DNA of 64,000 nucleotides, from the NCBI RefSeq assembly GCF_010994095.1, contig NZ_WJYO01000001.1, positions 806,001 to 870,000 of the forward strand, read 5' to 3'. Origin of the DNA: Mumia xiangluensis. GTDB lineage: Bacteria > Actinomycetota > Actinomycetes > Propionibacteriales > Nocardioidaceae. A program made the position numbers and the translations under genes. The first letter of the stretch is position 1. Each line of letters opens with the position of its first letter. The notes below the pieces were generated by a model. It was not told where the DNA came from, made no database searches, and worked only from the letters and a program-made list of their open reading frames with translations. Below are positions 9,900-18,540 of this stretch, in pieces.

Positions 9900-10795
9900 G
9901 CCGCCTCGGCTTCTTCCAGCTCACGAAGTGCTGACAGTACGCCTGCCTCGCCGACGGCTACTCCGACCGAGGAGTACGAGGTTGCACGTAGGTATCCTGA
10001 TGCGTCGATGTGCGCGTACGAGCGGAGCCCACTTTCGAGCGGGAGTGGTTCGGCAATCGGTAGCGATGTGCCTATATGGGCAGATATGGAGAGTGGAACA
10101 GGACCGTCGTACGACCGTACCCATTCGTCCATAAGTTCGATGACAGCCGAGGTGGCGCCTGGTCGCGCGGCGGTCGGCTGCTCCGGGAGTAGGAGCAATT
10201 CGGAGGCTCTTTGTTGCTCGGCGAGGGCTGCGACCGCGGTGAGGTCGGTGACTGTGTCACTGTTGACGACGCAGTTCAGGCCCATTCGGAAGTTCTCGCT
10301 GATGAGGCCCAACTTGTCGAGGAGTGCCGGAAAGGTCCGGCCTCGTAACCGTTCGTAAGTATCGGATACTCCGTCGACACTGACGCGGACGAACTGGACA
10401 GCGCCCCGCAGACTAGCCACCAACTGGTTGTCCCATCGGTGACCATGGGTGGTAAGGGTGACGGCTAGCCCGGTGTGTTCTGCTGCGTAGGCACACACCT
10501 CGGGGAGTGCGCGGAAATGGGTTGGCTCGCCGCCGCCGAATCCGACGCCGAGCGTTCCTGCGGCATCGAGCTCGGCCATCCACCTGCAAAGTTGTTCCGC
10601 GGGTGCAGCCGCGCGGTGCTTCGGGGCGTAGCAGTAGCTGCAGGACAGGTCACAGGTGTTAGTGACGGCAATAGATACCTGTCGCGGCCCGGGCGACCAC
10701 TGGTGCTCCGGGACGACGATCTCGTCGAGCAGCACGTTCCATCCTGTTGCGCGGTCGAACACGTGGATCCCGTCGGGGCCAAGCCGGTATTTCAC
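9896..10795 (-). CDS. Radical SAM enzyme, first gene of the putative defence operon
   Basis: 299 residues, GTG start at 10795 with GGAAGG nine bases upstream. The CX3CX2C cluster motif is C48-DLS-C52-SY-C55 (NTCDLSCSYCYAPK), followed by the SAM-binding GGGEP at about 87-91, so a 4Fe-4S radical SAM enzyme of the MoaA/SPASM superfamily is clear. The C-terminal segment (YAHIDASGYLRATSYSSVGV) has the layout of a SPASM/twitch region but lacks its auxiliary-cluster cysteines. It does not carry motifs I associate with prokaryotic viperins, so nucleotide-analogue synthesis is not supported; peptide or protein modification is possible. It leads the operon and overlaps the next gene by four bases. The substrate is unknown. 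Confidence 0.88.
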   Translation of the reverse strand: MKYRLGPDGIHVFDRATGWNVLLDEIVVPEHQWSPGPRQVSIAVTNTCDLSCSYCYAPKHRAAAPAEQLCRWMAELDAAGTLGVGFGGGEPTHFRALPEVCAYAAEHTGLAVTLTTHGHRWDNQLVASLRGAVQFVRVSVDGVSDTYERLRGRTFPALLDKLGLISENFRMGLNCVVNSDTVTDLTAVAALAEQQRASELLLLPEQPTAARPGATSAVIELMDEWVRSYDGPVPLSISAHIGTSLPIAEPLPLESGLRSYAHIDASGYLRATSYSSVGVAVGEAGVLSALRELEEAEAA

Positions 10796-11294
10796 GCTGC
10801 GCTTCCTTCCTAGACATGGGTCTCAGTCTGGCACCGGCAGGTCTCCGCCAGCATCTAGTTGTGGGCTCGGTGAGGATCCGTGGGTGGCGTGCGGACGGAT
10901 GTCCGACCGGCGGGCTCCTGGGAGGTGGATGGAAACAAGGGCGCCCCGCCGGTTGTGTGACCCGCGCTCAAGGGCTTGTCGCCGGAACCGCGCCCACCGG
11001 ATTTCCGTCGAGCGCGAAGCCAAGCTCTCAGTAATCCTCGCTGGCGCACCGGCCCGCCAAGCCACACCAGGCCGCTCTCTACAATTCTTTGAGCATCGCG
11101 ATGGCCTGCTCGAAGGAGTTCTCAAGCCTTTTCCGCGTCATCCCACCGCGACGTACCGTCGTCCAGCACGCCCCCACAAACTCACCCTCCGCTGAACCCC
11201 CGCTCTCGTACGGTCGTCCAACGCCCAGCCCATCGGGGGAAGGGCTGGGCTCCAATCCGTACTCGGCGGATCTGACACACGGGGGAACACCAGG
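10796..11294. other. Intergenic region upstream of the radical SAM operon and the beta-helix gene
   Basis: Contains the divergent promoters of the operon (minus) and the beta-helix protein (plus). No convincing gene. A minus-strand frame ending at 11079 reads ...MTRKRLENSFEQAIAMLKEL before its stop and looks like the C-terminal helix of a lost protein; an ATG at 11141 would give only 20 residues. A 9-bp hairpin lies at 11223-11250. Confidence 0.5.
11223..11250. other. Inverted repeat upstream of the beta-helix gene
   Basis: GCCCAGCCC (11223-11231) and GGGCTGGGC (11242-11250) form a perfect 9-bp stem with a 10-base loop, ending 44 bases before the ATG at 11295. There is no T-run, so an operator or 5'-UTR structure is as likely as a terminator. 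Confidence 0.5.
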
Positions 11295-14200
11295 ATGCTT
11301 CGCGCTGCGCGCACGGGTGCGCTCATGCTCGCCACCACGACCGCTGTCGTCGCCGGCACGCTCGCCGCCACGACAGGACCAGCCGCAGCCGCGAGCCCGT
11401 ACACCGTCACCTCAGCCGCCGACCACGCCGACGCCACTCCCGGCGACGGCCAGTGCCGTACGAGCGCAGCGAACGGCGCAGTCTGCACCCTTCGCGCCGC
11501 GATCCAGGAATCCAACGCCAGCGCGGGCGCGGACACGATCCGCTTCGCCATCGGCTCAGGCCCGGTCACGATCTCGCCGACGTCCGAGCTCCCGCAGATC
11601 ATCGACCCGGTGACGATCGACGGGTTCAGCCAGCCCGGCGCGGGGACCACGCCGATCGTCCACCTCGCCGGCGACACTGTCGGCGCCAATGGTGACGGCC
11701 TCCGCCTCGCCGCCGGCACCAGCTCGGTCTCCGGCCTCGTCCTCACCCACTTCGACGTCGCGATCTTCATCTCCGGACCAGGCGGCAACCTCGTCACCGG
11801 CACCTACGTCGGGATCGCCCCGGACGGCACGACCGGGCGCGGCAACTCGTTCGGGATCGTCATCGACAAGTCCCCCGACAACGTCATCGGCACCTCTGCC
11901 AGCCCCAACGTCATCTCCGGCAACGCGCAGACCGGCATCACGGTCAACGGCGCGGCCGCGCAGGGCAACGACATCGCCGGCAATCGCATCGGCACCAACG
12001 CCGCAGGGACCGCGGCGGTCGCCAACCTTCTCGGCATCAGCCTCCTCAGCGGCGCCCTCGACACCCGCATCGGCGGCACCACCGACGCCGACGGCAACCT
12101 CGTGTCGGGCAACGTCTCCCACGGCATCGAGGTCGCGGGTGCCGCCAAGGGGACTGTGATCTCGCGCAACCGCATCGGCACCAACGCCGCAGGCACCGCC
12201 AAGCTGCCGAACCGCAGCCAGGGCATCGCCGCCATCACCGCCGCCAAGGTGACGATCCAGTCCAACCTGATCTCCGGCAACGGCGAGACCGGGGTCTGGG
12301 CGTCCGGCCTCGCGGGCTCCGACCCCCATCTGATCGCTGACAACCTCGTCGGTACGAACGCGGCCGGCACCGCAGCCCTCGACAACGTCTCCGACGGGAT
12401 CCGGCTCTCGGCGACCGGCGACCCCAGCGTCCCCACCGCGTACGCGAAGGTCACCGGCAACACGATCTCCGGCAACGGGCGCGACGGCATCCGTACGGCC
12501 GACAGCGGCTACAACGACATCAGCGACAACACCATCGGTCTCGCCAAGGGTGCGACGACGACGCGGGTCCCCAACAAGGGCGTCGGCGTCCTTCTCGTCC
12601 GCGACCGCCGCTCGTCGGTGCGTACGAACGTCGTCTCCGGCAACGACGGCGGCGGCGTCTTCGCCGTCGGGGGCCACACGGGCAACCCGCTCGAGATCCT
12701 CAACAACAGGGTCGGGACCGACGGCACCGGCGGATCGGCCGCACCGAACAAGAACGCCGGCATCAAGCTCACCGCCGAAGCCGCGGCGCCGACCGCAGGT
12801 GCGTACGGCGACGTCCGCAGCAACCTCGTCTCCGGCAACGACGGCGACGGGATCGTGGTCGCGCACGGCATGTCGGCCAGCACCATCACCGACAACACCG
12901 TCGGCGCCAACCTCGCCAAGACCGGCACCCTGCGCAACCAGGGCGTCGGCATCTGGGTCGAGAAGGGCAGCGGCCACGACGTCGGCACGCCGGGCCACGG
13001 CAACCTGGTGGTCGCCAACAGCGTCGGCATCCTCGTACGGGGTTCGTCCCACGTGTCCGTCGCCGCCAACACCGTCGGGGTCCTCCCCAGCGGGGCTGGC
13101 GCGCCCAACCGCAGCCAGGGCGTCAAGATCGACGGCGGTGCGACCAAGGTGACGATCGGCTCCAAGCCCACCGACGCGATCACCGCCGGCAGCTGCACCG
13201 CGGCGTGCAACACGATCACCGACAACACCGGAGCCGGCGTCGCGATCGAGGGCGACGACGCCACGACCGCCGTCACGGTCCGCGGCAACGTGATCGACAA
13301 GAACGGCGGCATCCCGGTCGACCTTGGTACCGCCGGCCCGACCCCGAACGATGCCGCCGACGCCGACACCGGTCCCAACGGCCTGCTGAACTTCCCGGTC
13401 GGCGTCTCCGCGTCGTACGACAAGGTCAAGGCGAAGACGTTCGTCACCGGCGTCCTCACAACCCCGGACCCGAAGGGCGCCGTCGTCGACGTCTACAAGG
13501 CGGCGGGCCCAGGACCGGTCAACGGGTTCGGGACCGCGAAGGAGTGGGTCGGCAAGGCGACCTCCTACCCGACCGCGGCCGGCGCGCACTTCGTGCTCGA
13601 GCTGGCCGGCGACCAGACCGCGAACGCCACGTACTCCGCGACGGTGACCACCTCCGACGGCTCCACCTCGGAGGTCTCGATGGTCTGCCTCGACACCGAC
13701 GGCGACGGCACGCTCGACGACGACGGCGACGCGATCTGCGACAGCTGGGAGACGAGCGGCATCGACTACGACGGCGACCGGGTGGTCGACCTCCCGCTCA
13801 ACGCTGCGCCGTACGGGGCCGACCCGACCAAGCCCGACGTGTACGTGGACGTCGACTACATGGAGGGCGCGCTGCACAGCGACCGCCCGTCCACCCACGC
13901 GCTCGGACGGGTCGTCAAGGCGTACGAGTTCGCGCCGAACAACGGCATCGCGCTGCACCTCTCACCGGGTGCCGCCGGGCGCGCCGACGACGCCGTCGAG
14001 CACAGCGGCGACATCTTGGTGATGGGGCGTGGATCGGGCGATGACGACGACTACTGGGACCTCAAGGACGGCACGCCGGGCGACCTCTGCGACGGCGCGT
14101 TCGGGACGAAGGCCGACCGCACGGGCCCCCGCTGCCACGCGGTGCTCGGAGCGAAGCGGCTGATCTACCGGTACGCGCTGTTCACCCATCGGTTCGACGA

Positions 14201-17200
14201 GTCCCCTCGGACGTCGGGTGTCTCGGACCTCGGCGGACAGGACGTCCTCGTCAGCATCGGCAGCTGGGACGACGACGACGTCGTCAGCGTCGGCGGGACG
14301 CTCAGCCGTTGCGTCACGCTCGAGTGGTGCAAGAGCGAGGTCGAGGCCGGCACCTTCATGCACGAGCTCGGCCATGCCCTGGGACTCGACCACGGCGGCG
14401 GTGACGACGTCCAGAACAAGCCCAACTACCTCAGCGTCATGAACTACACGTTCCAGCTCCTCGGCTCGACGCCCGACCGTCCGCTCGACTACTCGCGGTG
14501 GAAGCTCCCGACCTTGTTCGAGAACAACCTCGACGAGGCCGCCGGCATCGCGGCGAACGAGTCGGTCGCGACGAAGGCCGAGATCTCCCGGCGCTGGTCG
14601 GCCACCGCCTTCAGCTGGTACGACGCCGCGAAGGGCGAGTGCGTCTGGCGCAGCGGGTCGCCGATCTGGGCCATCGACTGGAACCAGGTCGGCGGTGCCG
14701 CGCAGACCGGTGTGGCGGCCGGTATCGCCGCCGACGGACGCGGCGGCACGGACTGCCTCACCGCCCGTTCGATCCCGCTCGCCGGTCACGACGACTGGGC
14801 GAACCTCCGGTACGACATGCGCAGCTCGGGCTGGTACCGGACCGAGGGCGTGCCCGCCGCGGTCGCCGCGCGTGCCGGAGCCGCTCGGTCGGGGCAGGAC
14901 GTTGAGGATGCAGCGGCGCTCGCGACCGCCTCCGACAGCGACGGCGACGGCGTCCCGAACGCGACCGACGTGTGCGTGCTCAAGGCCGACCCCGCCCAGC
15001 TCGACCAGGACGCCGACGGCATCGGCGACGCCTGCGTCGACGACATCACCGACCGCGACGTGTCGGTGAGCGTGACCGCGCCGACCGAGCAGCCGCCGGT
15101 CGGGTCGACGGCGACGGTGCGCGTGACCGCCTCGAACTCCTTCCCGCTCCCGGCGACCGACCTTGAGATCGAGGTACGGCTGCCCGAGGGCCTCGTGCCC
15201 GTGTCCGCGACGCCCAGCCAGGGCTCGTACGACGCGGGCTCGGGCACGTGGACGATCCCCTCGCTGGCGAAGCGATCCTCCGCCACGCTCGACCTCGCCG
15301 TACGCGTGACGCGTGCCGAGACCGATCTGGACGTCGAGGCCGAGGTCGTCGCCGCCGGCGAGGACGACCGCGACTCGGTGCCCGACAACGGCGACCCGCT
15401 CGAGGACGACCTCGCGTCCGGCGCCGTACGGGCGAAGCTCGTCTACACGCTCGAAGCGTTGCCGAAGGACGTCGTCGGCGCGGTCCGTGATGGCGAGACG
15501 ATCGCGATGCTGAGCCGTGACAGCGCGGGGACGCGGCGGATCACGCTCGAGCACTCAGGCCGTACGACGACTCTGCCGGTCGCGTCGGACAACCTCGACC
15601 TCCTCGGCGTCAACGCCCACGGCGAGATCGTCTACTGGCTCGACCAGGTGTCTTACCTGTGGCGTGACGGTGCGCCCGTACGCCTGCCGGAGGGTTTCGT
15701 CGCCACCGCGCTCAACGATGCCGGTACCGTCGTCGGCCGGTCGTACAACAAGGCGGCGACATGGATCGACGGCACGGTCACGCTCCTGCCTGACCTCGAT
15801 CCGACCCACCCGTCGGCAGGCGGCACGGCGACCGCGATCAATGACGACGGGCTGATCGTCGGCTACTCGCTCTCGCGGTTCGGCCGCGAGAACGCCGTCC
15901 GCTGGGAGAATGGCGGGATCGACTCGATGGGCATGGACCCCGGCGATGTCTCGATGGCCCTCGACGTCGCGGACGGCGGCGCGATCGCCGGTGAGCTGAT
16001 GAGCCGCCCGCTGCGGGTCGTGGACAGGAAGCGGACCGTCATCGAGGAGGGACCGGGTCGTGCCGAGTCGGTGAACGCGGTCGGTGACTTCGTCGGACGC
16101 GCTCAGGACCTGCGGGCATTCGTCCATACGTCAGGGAAGGCTTGGCGCCTGGAGGCGCTGGTAGCACCCGGACAGGACTGGTTCCATCTCCACGGCGCCA
16201 TGGATATTGCTGACGACGGGTCGATCTTGGGTGTCGGCGAGTATCGCGGTGAGCTGCGCATGTTCGTCGCGCGGGTCGGCGCCGGTGCGCGGACGGGAGG
16301 GGTCACCGCCGATCCGGGCAGCGTCGACGTCGGCGTGGTCGAGCTCGGCTCCAGCTCCGACGCCACGGAGGTGACGTTCACGAACACGTCATCGGCTGCC
16401 GTGCAGGTCGAGGCGCCGCGGCTCGAGGGCGCAGCCGCGGCGGACTTCGCGGTCGACGGCGGGACGCTGCCCCGTACGCTCGCGGCCGGCGAGTCGGTCG
16501 AGGTGTCGGTCGAGTTCACGCCGACGGCGGCCGGCACGCGTACGGCGTCGCTCGTCGTGCCCGCGTCGAACGGAGACGTGACCGTCCCGCTGCGGGGCGA
16601 GGGCGTGGCCGCCGACGACACGGCTCCGAGCATCACGTGCGCGAAGCCGTCGGCGGCCTGGTCGCGGGCCGACGTCTCGGTCTCCTGCACGGCGACCGAT
16701 GGCGGCAGTGGCCTCGCGAACCCGGCGGACGGCGCGTTCGTGCTGCGGACCTCCGTCGCCGCTGGGACGGCGACCGCGGACGCGGCGACCGCGTCGCGGC
16801 GGGTGTGCGACAAGGCCGGCAACTGCGCCACGGCCGGCCCCGTACGCGGCGTACGCGTCGACAAGCGCGCACCGTCCGCGAGGGCCGCGCGCGGTGCCGC
16901 GGTGACGCTCGACGGCCGGGCGGTCGTACGGCTCTCGGGGGCCGACGTCGGGTCCGGTGTGGCGTCGTACGACACGCGTGTCCGTACGGTCGCTCGCTCG
17001 GGAGGGACGTCGGGATGGTCGGTGCCGAAGGGCTGGCAGGCGTCGCGGACGACGACGCTCACCCGGGCCGTGGCGGCGGGGACGACGGCGTGCTTCTCGA
17101 CGCGGGCGCGCGACCGGGCAGGCAACGTGTCGGCGTGGAGCGCGACGGTGTGCACGAGCGCGCCGTACGACGACCGCGCGCTCAAGGCGTCGGCCGGGTG

Positions 17201-17510
17201 GAAGCGGGCGAAGGGCGCGGCGTACCTGCAGCGCACGATCTCCACGACCACCCGCAAGGGCGCGACGCTGAAGACCGGCCGGACCCGGGGTGGGGCGATC
17301 GCGTTGGTCGTCACGCGGTGCAAGGGCTGCGGGACGGTCGACGTGCTCGTCGGCAAGCGTCGGATCGCGCGCGTGACGCTGAGCGGAGCCGGGACGCGTC
17401 ACCGCCAGGTGGTCGTGCTGCCGCGGCGGGCGTTCGCGGGCCCGATCACGATCAAGACCGTGACGAAGGGGAAGTCGGTGCGCATCGACGGAGTGGCCGT
17501 GCTGCCGTGA
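11295..17510 (+). CDS. Large secreted parallel beta-helix protein with metzincin-type protease motif and HAF repeats
   Basis: 2071 residues; ATG at 11295 after a GGGGAA ribosome site. Signal peptide: basic MLRAARTG, hydrophobic core, cleavage near AAAA at about 33. Residues 35-700: right-handed beta-helix, opening with VCTLRAAIQESNA and repeating ISGNGxxGI-type turns. About 795-850: calcium-binding DTDGDG segments. About 1020-1032: HELGHALGLDH, the metzincin zinc site, followed some 25 residues later by SVMNY (Met-turn). About 1213-1250: thrombospondin type-3-like repeats. About 1255-1340: DUF11-like domain. About 1390-1660: HAF-like repeats (INDDGLIVGYS). About 1670-1775: choice-of-anchor-D-type Ig domain, then a further Ig-like segment to the end. 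No LPXTG motif, so probably released or non-covalently bound to the wall. Probably an extracellular polysaccharide-binding or protein-degrading enzyme; substrate unknown. Ends at a strong hairpin. Confidence 0.85.
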   Translation: MLRAARTGALMLATTTAVVAGTLAATTGPAAAASPYTVTSAADHADATPGDGQCRTSAANGAVCTLRAAIQESNASAGADTIRFAIGSGPVTISPTSELPQIIDPVTIDGFSQPGAGTTPIVHLAGDTVGANGDGLRLAAGTSSVSGLVLTHFDVAIFISGPGGNLVTGTYVGIAPDGTTGRGNSFGIVIDKSPDNVIGTSASPNVISGNAQTGITVNGAAAQGNDIAGNRIGTNAAGTAAVANLLGISLLSGALDTRIGGTTDADGNLVSGNVSHGIEVAGAAKGTVISRNRIGTNAAGTAKLPNRSQGIAAITAAKVTIQSNLISGNGETGVWASGLAGSDPHLIADNLVGTNAAGTAALDNVSDGIRLSATGDPSVPTAYAKVTGNTISGNGRDGIRTADSGYNDISDNTIGLAKGATTTRVPNKGVGVLLVRDRRSSVRTNVVSGNDGGGVFAVGGHTGNPLEILNNRVGTDGTGGSAAPNKNAGIKLTAEAAAPTAGAYGDVRSNLVSGNDGDGIVVAHGMSASTITDNTVGANLAKTGTLRNQGVGIWVEKGSGHDVGTPGHGNLVVANSVGILVRGSSHVSVAANTVGVLPSGAGAPNRSQGVKIDGGATKVTIGSKPTDAITAGSCTAACNTITDNTGAGVAIEGDDATTAVTVRGNVIDKNGGIPVDLGTAGPTPNDAADADTGPNGLLNFPVGVSASYDKVKAKTFVTGVLTTPDPKGAVVDVYKAAGPGPVNGFGTAKEWVGKATSYPTAAGAHFVLELAGDQTANATYSATVTTSDGSTSEVSMVCLDTDGDGTLDDDGDAICDSWETSGIDYDGDRVVDLPLNAAPYGADPTKPDVYVDVDYMEGALHSDRPSTHALGRVVKAYEFAPNNGIALHLSPGAAGRADDAVEHSGDILVMGRGSGDDDDYWDLKDGTPGDLCDGAFGTKADRTGPRCHAVLGAKRLIYRYALFTHRFDESPRTSGVSDLGGQDVLVSIGSWDDDDVVSVGGTLSRCVTLEWCKSEVEAGTFMHELGHALGLDHGGGDDVQNKPNYLSVMNYTFQLLGSTPDRPLDYSRWKLPTLFENNLDEAAGIAANESVATKAEISRRWSATAFSWYDAAKGECVWRSGSPIWAIDWNQVGGAAQTGVAAGIAADGRGGTDCLTARSIPLAGHDDWANLRYDMRSSGWYRTEGVPAAVAARAGAARSGQDVEDAAALATASDSDGDGVPNATDVCVLKADPAQLDQDADGIGDACVDDITDRDVSVSVTAPTEQPPVGSTATVRVTASNSFPLPATDLEIEVRLPEGLVPVSATPSQGSYDAGSGTWTIPSLAKRSSATLDLAVRVTRAETDLDVEAEVVAAGEDDRDSVPDNGDPLEDDLASGAVRAKLVYTLEALPKDVVGAVRDGETIAMLSRDSAGTRRITLEHSGRTTTLPVASDNLDLLGVNAHGEIVYWLDQVSYLWRDGAPVRLPEGFVATALNDAGTVVGRSYNKAATWIDGTVTLLPDLDPTHPSAGGTATAINDDGLIVGYSLSRFGRENAVRWENGGIDSMGMDPGDVSMALDVADGGAIAGELMSRPLRVVDRKRTVIEEGPGRAESVNAVGDFVGRAQDLRAFVHTSGKAWRLEALVAPGQDWFHLHGAMDIADDGSILGVGEYRGELRMFVARVGAGARTGGVTADPGSVDVGVVELGSSSDATEVTFTNTSSAAVQVEAPRLEGAAAADFAVDGGTLPRTLAAGESVEVSVEFTPTAAGTRTASLVVPASNGDVTVPLRGEGVAADDTAPSITCAKPSAAWSRADVSVSCTATDGGSGLANPADGAFVLRTSVAAGTATADAATASRRVCDKAGNCATAGPVRGVRVDKRAPSARAARGAAVTLDGRAVVRLSGADVGSGVASYDTRVRTVARSGGTSGWSVPKGWQASRTTTLTRAVAAGTTACFSTRARDRAGNVSAWSATVCTSAPYDDRALKASAGWKRAKGAAYLQRTISTTTRKGATLKTGRTRGGAIALVVTRCKGCGTVDVLVGKRRIARVTLSGAGTRHRQVVVLPRRAFAGPITIKTVTKGKSVRIDGVAVLP

Positions 17511-17535
17511 CGCGGCCAGCGCCTGGGACGCATGG

Positions 17536-17567
17536 CAACGCCCCCGGCCAGACGGCCGGGGGCGTTG
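17536..17567. terminator. Bidirectional terminator between convergent genes
   Basis: A perfect 14-bp stem, CAACGCCCCCGGCC (17536-17549) with GGCCGGGGGCGTTG (17554-17567), loop AGAC, lies between the stops of the beta-helix gene (+) and the repeat-rich secreted protein (-). No clear U-tract, as is common in actinobacteria. Confidence 0.8.
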
Positions 17568-17584
17568 ACGCGGGGTGATCCGGA

Positions 17585-18370
17585 TCAGACGATCGGCTTG
17601 CCGTTGACGAGCAGCGTGGTCGCGCCGTAGACGAGGTCGCCCACGTTGCTGATCGCGCCGTCCGTGATCGCGCCGTCCGTGATCGCGCCATCGGTGATCG
17701 CACCCTCGGTGATGACGTTCTCGACGTCGGTCACGTTCGGGTTGCCGCCGAGGCAGACGCTCGGGTTCTCGGTCGGCGTGCCGGTCCAGTCGCCGTACGC
17801 GACGGCGCCGAACGCGTAGTCGCCGAAGGCATAGTCGCCGAACGAGTAGTCGGTGCCGAACTCGTTCTCGCCCATCGTGGTGCCGGTCACGACCGGCGCG
17901 CTCAGCCAGAAGCCGGTCCACTGACCGGTCTTGCGCGCGTCCCACACGATCGAGCTGGCGACCGTGCCGTTGACGACGCCGTCACGCTCGCCGGCCCGGG
18001 TGCCCTCGCGGGTGCCGGTGGCGACGCCCTCGCGGGTGCCGTCGCGGTGGAACTGGATCTTGTTGGAGTTCAGCGTGCAGGACACGTCCTGCGACACCGA
18101 CTGGGTCGCCGTCTGCGTGCCCGCCTGCGTGCCGGCCTGCGAGAGCGCCTGCGAGACGTCCTGCTTGCTACTGAATGTCAGAGCGTTGGAGTCGACCGCC
18201 TTCTGAAGTGCGGCGTTGTTCATGCCGAGTGCGGTCTGGACACTGCCCTTGCCGAGGAACGTGGTCCCGGCCGGCTGAGCGGCCCCGGTCGTCGCGGCGT
18301 CGGCGGTACCCGTCAGGGCAATAGTGCCGAGCACGCCGACGGCGAGCGCGGCCATGATGGTCTTGCGCAT
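17585..18370 (-). CDS. Secreted low-complexity repeat protein, unknown function
   Basis: 261 residues with a Sec signal peptide (MRKTIMAALAVGVLGTIALT, cleavage near ADA at 26). The mature part is built from short imperfect repeats: AGTQAGTQTATQSVSQ, a charged GTREG/GTREGTRAGERDG block, a five-residue aromatic-glycine block (YSFGD YAFGD YAFGA VAYGD), and four AITDG-type pentads near the C-terminus. Two cysteines (in VSCTLN and VCLGG) could form a disulfide. No known catalytic motif. The gene is divergent from a TetR regulator with a perfect palindrome between them, so TetR control is likely. Possible roles include a surface or adhesive structural protein; I do not recognise the family. Confidence 0.75.
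   Translation of the reverse strand: MRKTIMAALAVGVLGTIALTGTADAATTGAAQPAGTTFLGKGSVQTALGMNNAALQKAVDSNALTFSSKQDVSQALSQAGTQAGTQTATQSVSQDVSCTLNSNKIQFHRDGTREGVATGTREGTRAGERDGVVNGTVASSIVWDARKTGQWTGFWLSAPVVTGTTMGENEFGTDYSFGDYAFGDYAFGAVAYGDWTGTPTENPSVCLGGNPNVTDVENVITEGAITDGAITDGAITDGAISNVGDLVYGATTLLVNGKPIV
17651..17710. repeat. 15-bp tandem repeat, four copies, in the secreted repeat protein gene
   Basis: GATCGCGCCGTCCGT starts at 17651 and 17666, with variants at 17681 and 17696. On the minus strand this encodes the (ITDGA) pentads of the 261-residue protein. The first two copies are identical at DNA level, suggesting recent slippage expansion. Confidence 0.85.
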
Positions 18371-18438
18371 GTGAGGTGTCTCTTTCGTCCTGCATCTTCG
18401 GGAAGCCGTCCCAGCGCGGGGCCTGGCCAGGCCAAGTC

Positions 18439-18454
18439 AGTCGGTTGACCGACT
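18439..18454. promoter_or_regulatory. Perfect palindrome, candidate TetR operator
   Basis: AGTCGGT-TG-ACCGACT is a perfect 7+7 palindrome with a two-base centre, lying in the divergent intergenic region 69 bases from the secreted-protein start and 87 from the TetR start. Size, symmetry and position are typical of TetR-family operators. Reading the minus strand, TATTAG just beside it could be a -10 element. Confidence 0.65.
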
Positions 18455-18540
18455 AATAGGGAACGACATTTCGGACAATTCATGACGCGAGAACGCGATA
18501 ATGTGACGCAGAACACAGTCGTACGACCGAAAGAGAATCC

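Noticed and set aside
9896-10795. Prokaryotic viperin
   Set aside because: It has the CX3CX2C motif, but the surrounding sequence and C-terminus follow the MoaA/SPASM type rather than viperin, and no nucleotide kinase is adjacent.
10823-11125. Minus-strand ORF of about 100 residues upstream of the radical SAM gene
   Set aside because: Arg/Pro/Ser-rich, no ribosome site, no family resemblance.
11556-13958. Long antisense frames opposite the secreted-protein genes (also around 14-16, 38.8-46 and 52.6-54.4 kb)
   Set aside because: High-GC shadow frames: composition dominated by R, V, D, A, G mirrors the codon structure of the sense gene, and no motif is present.
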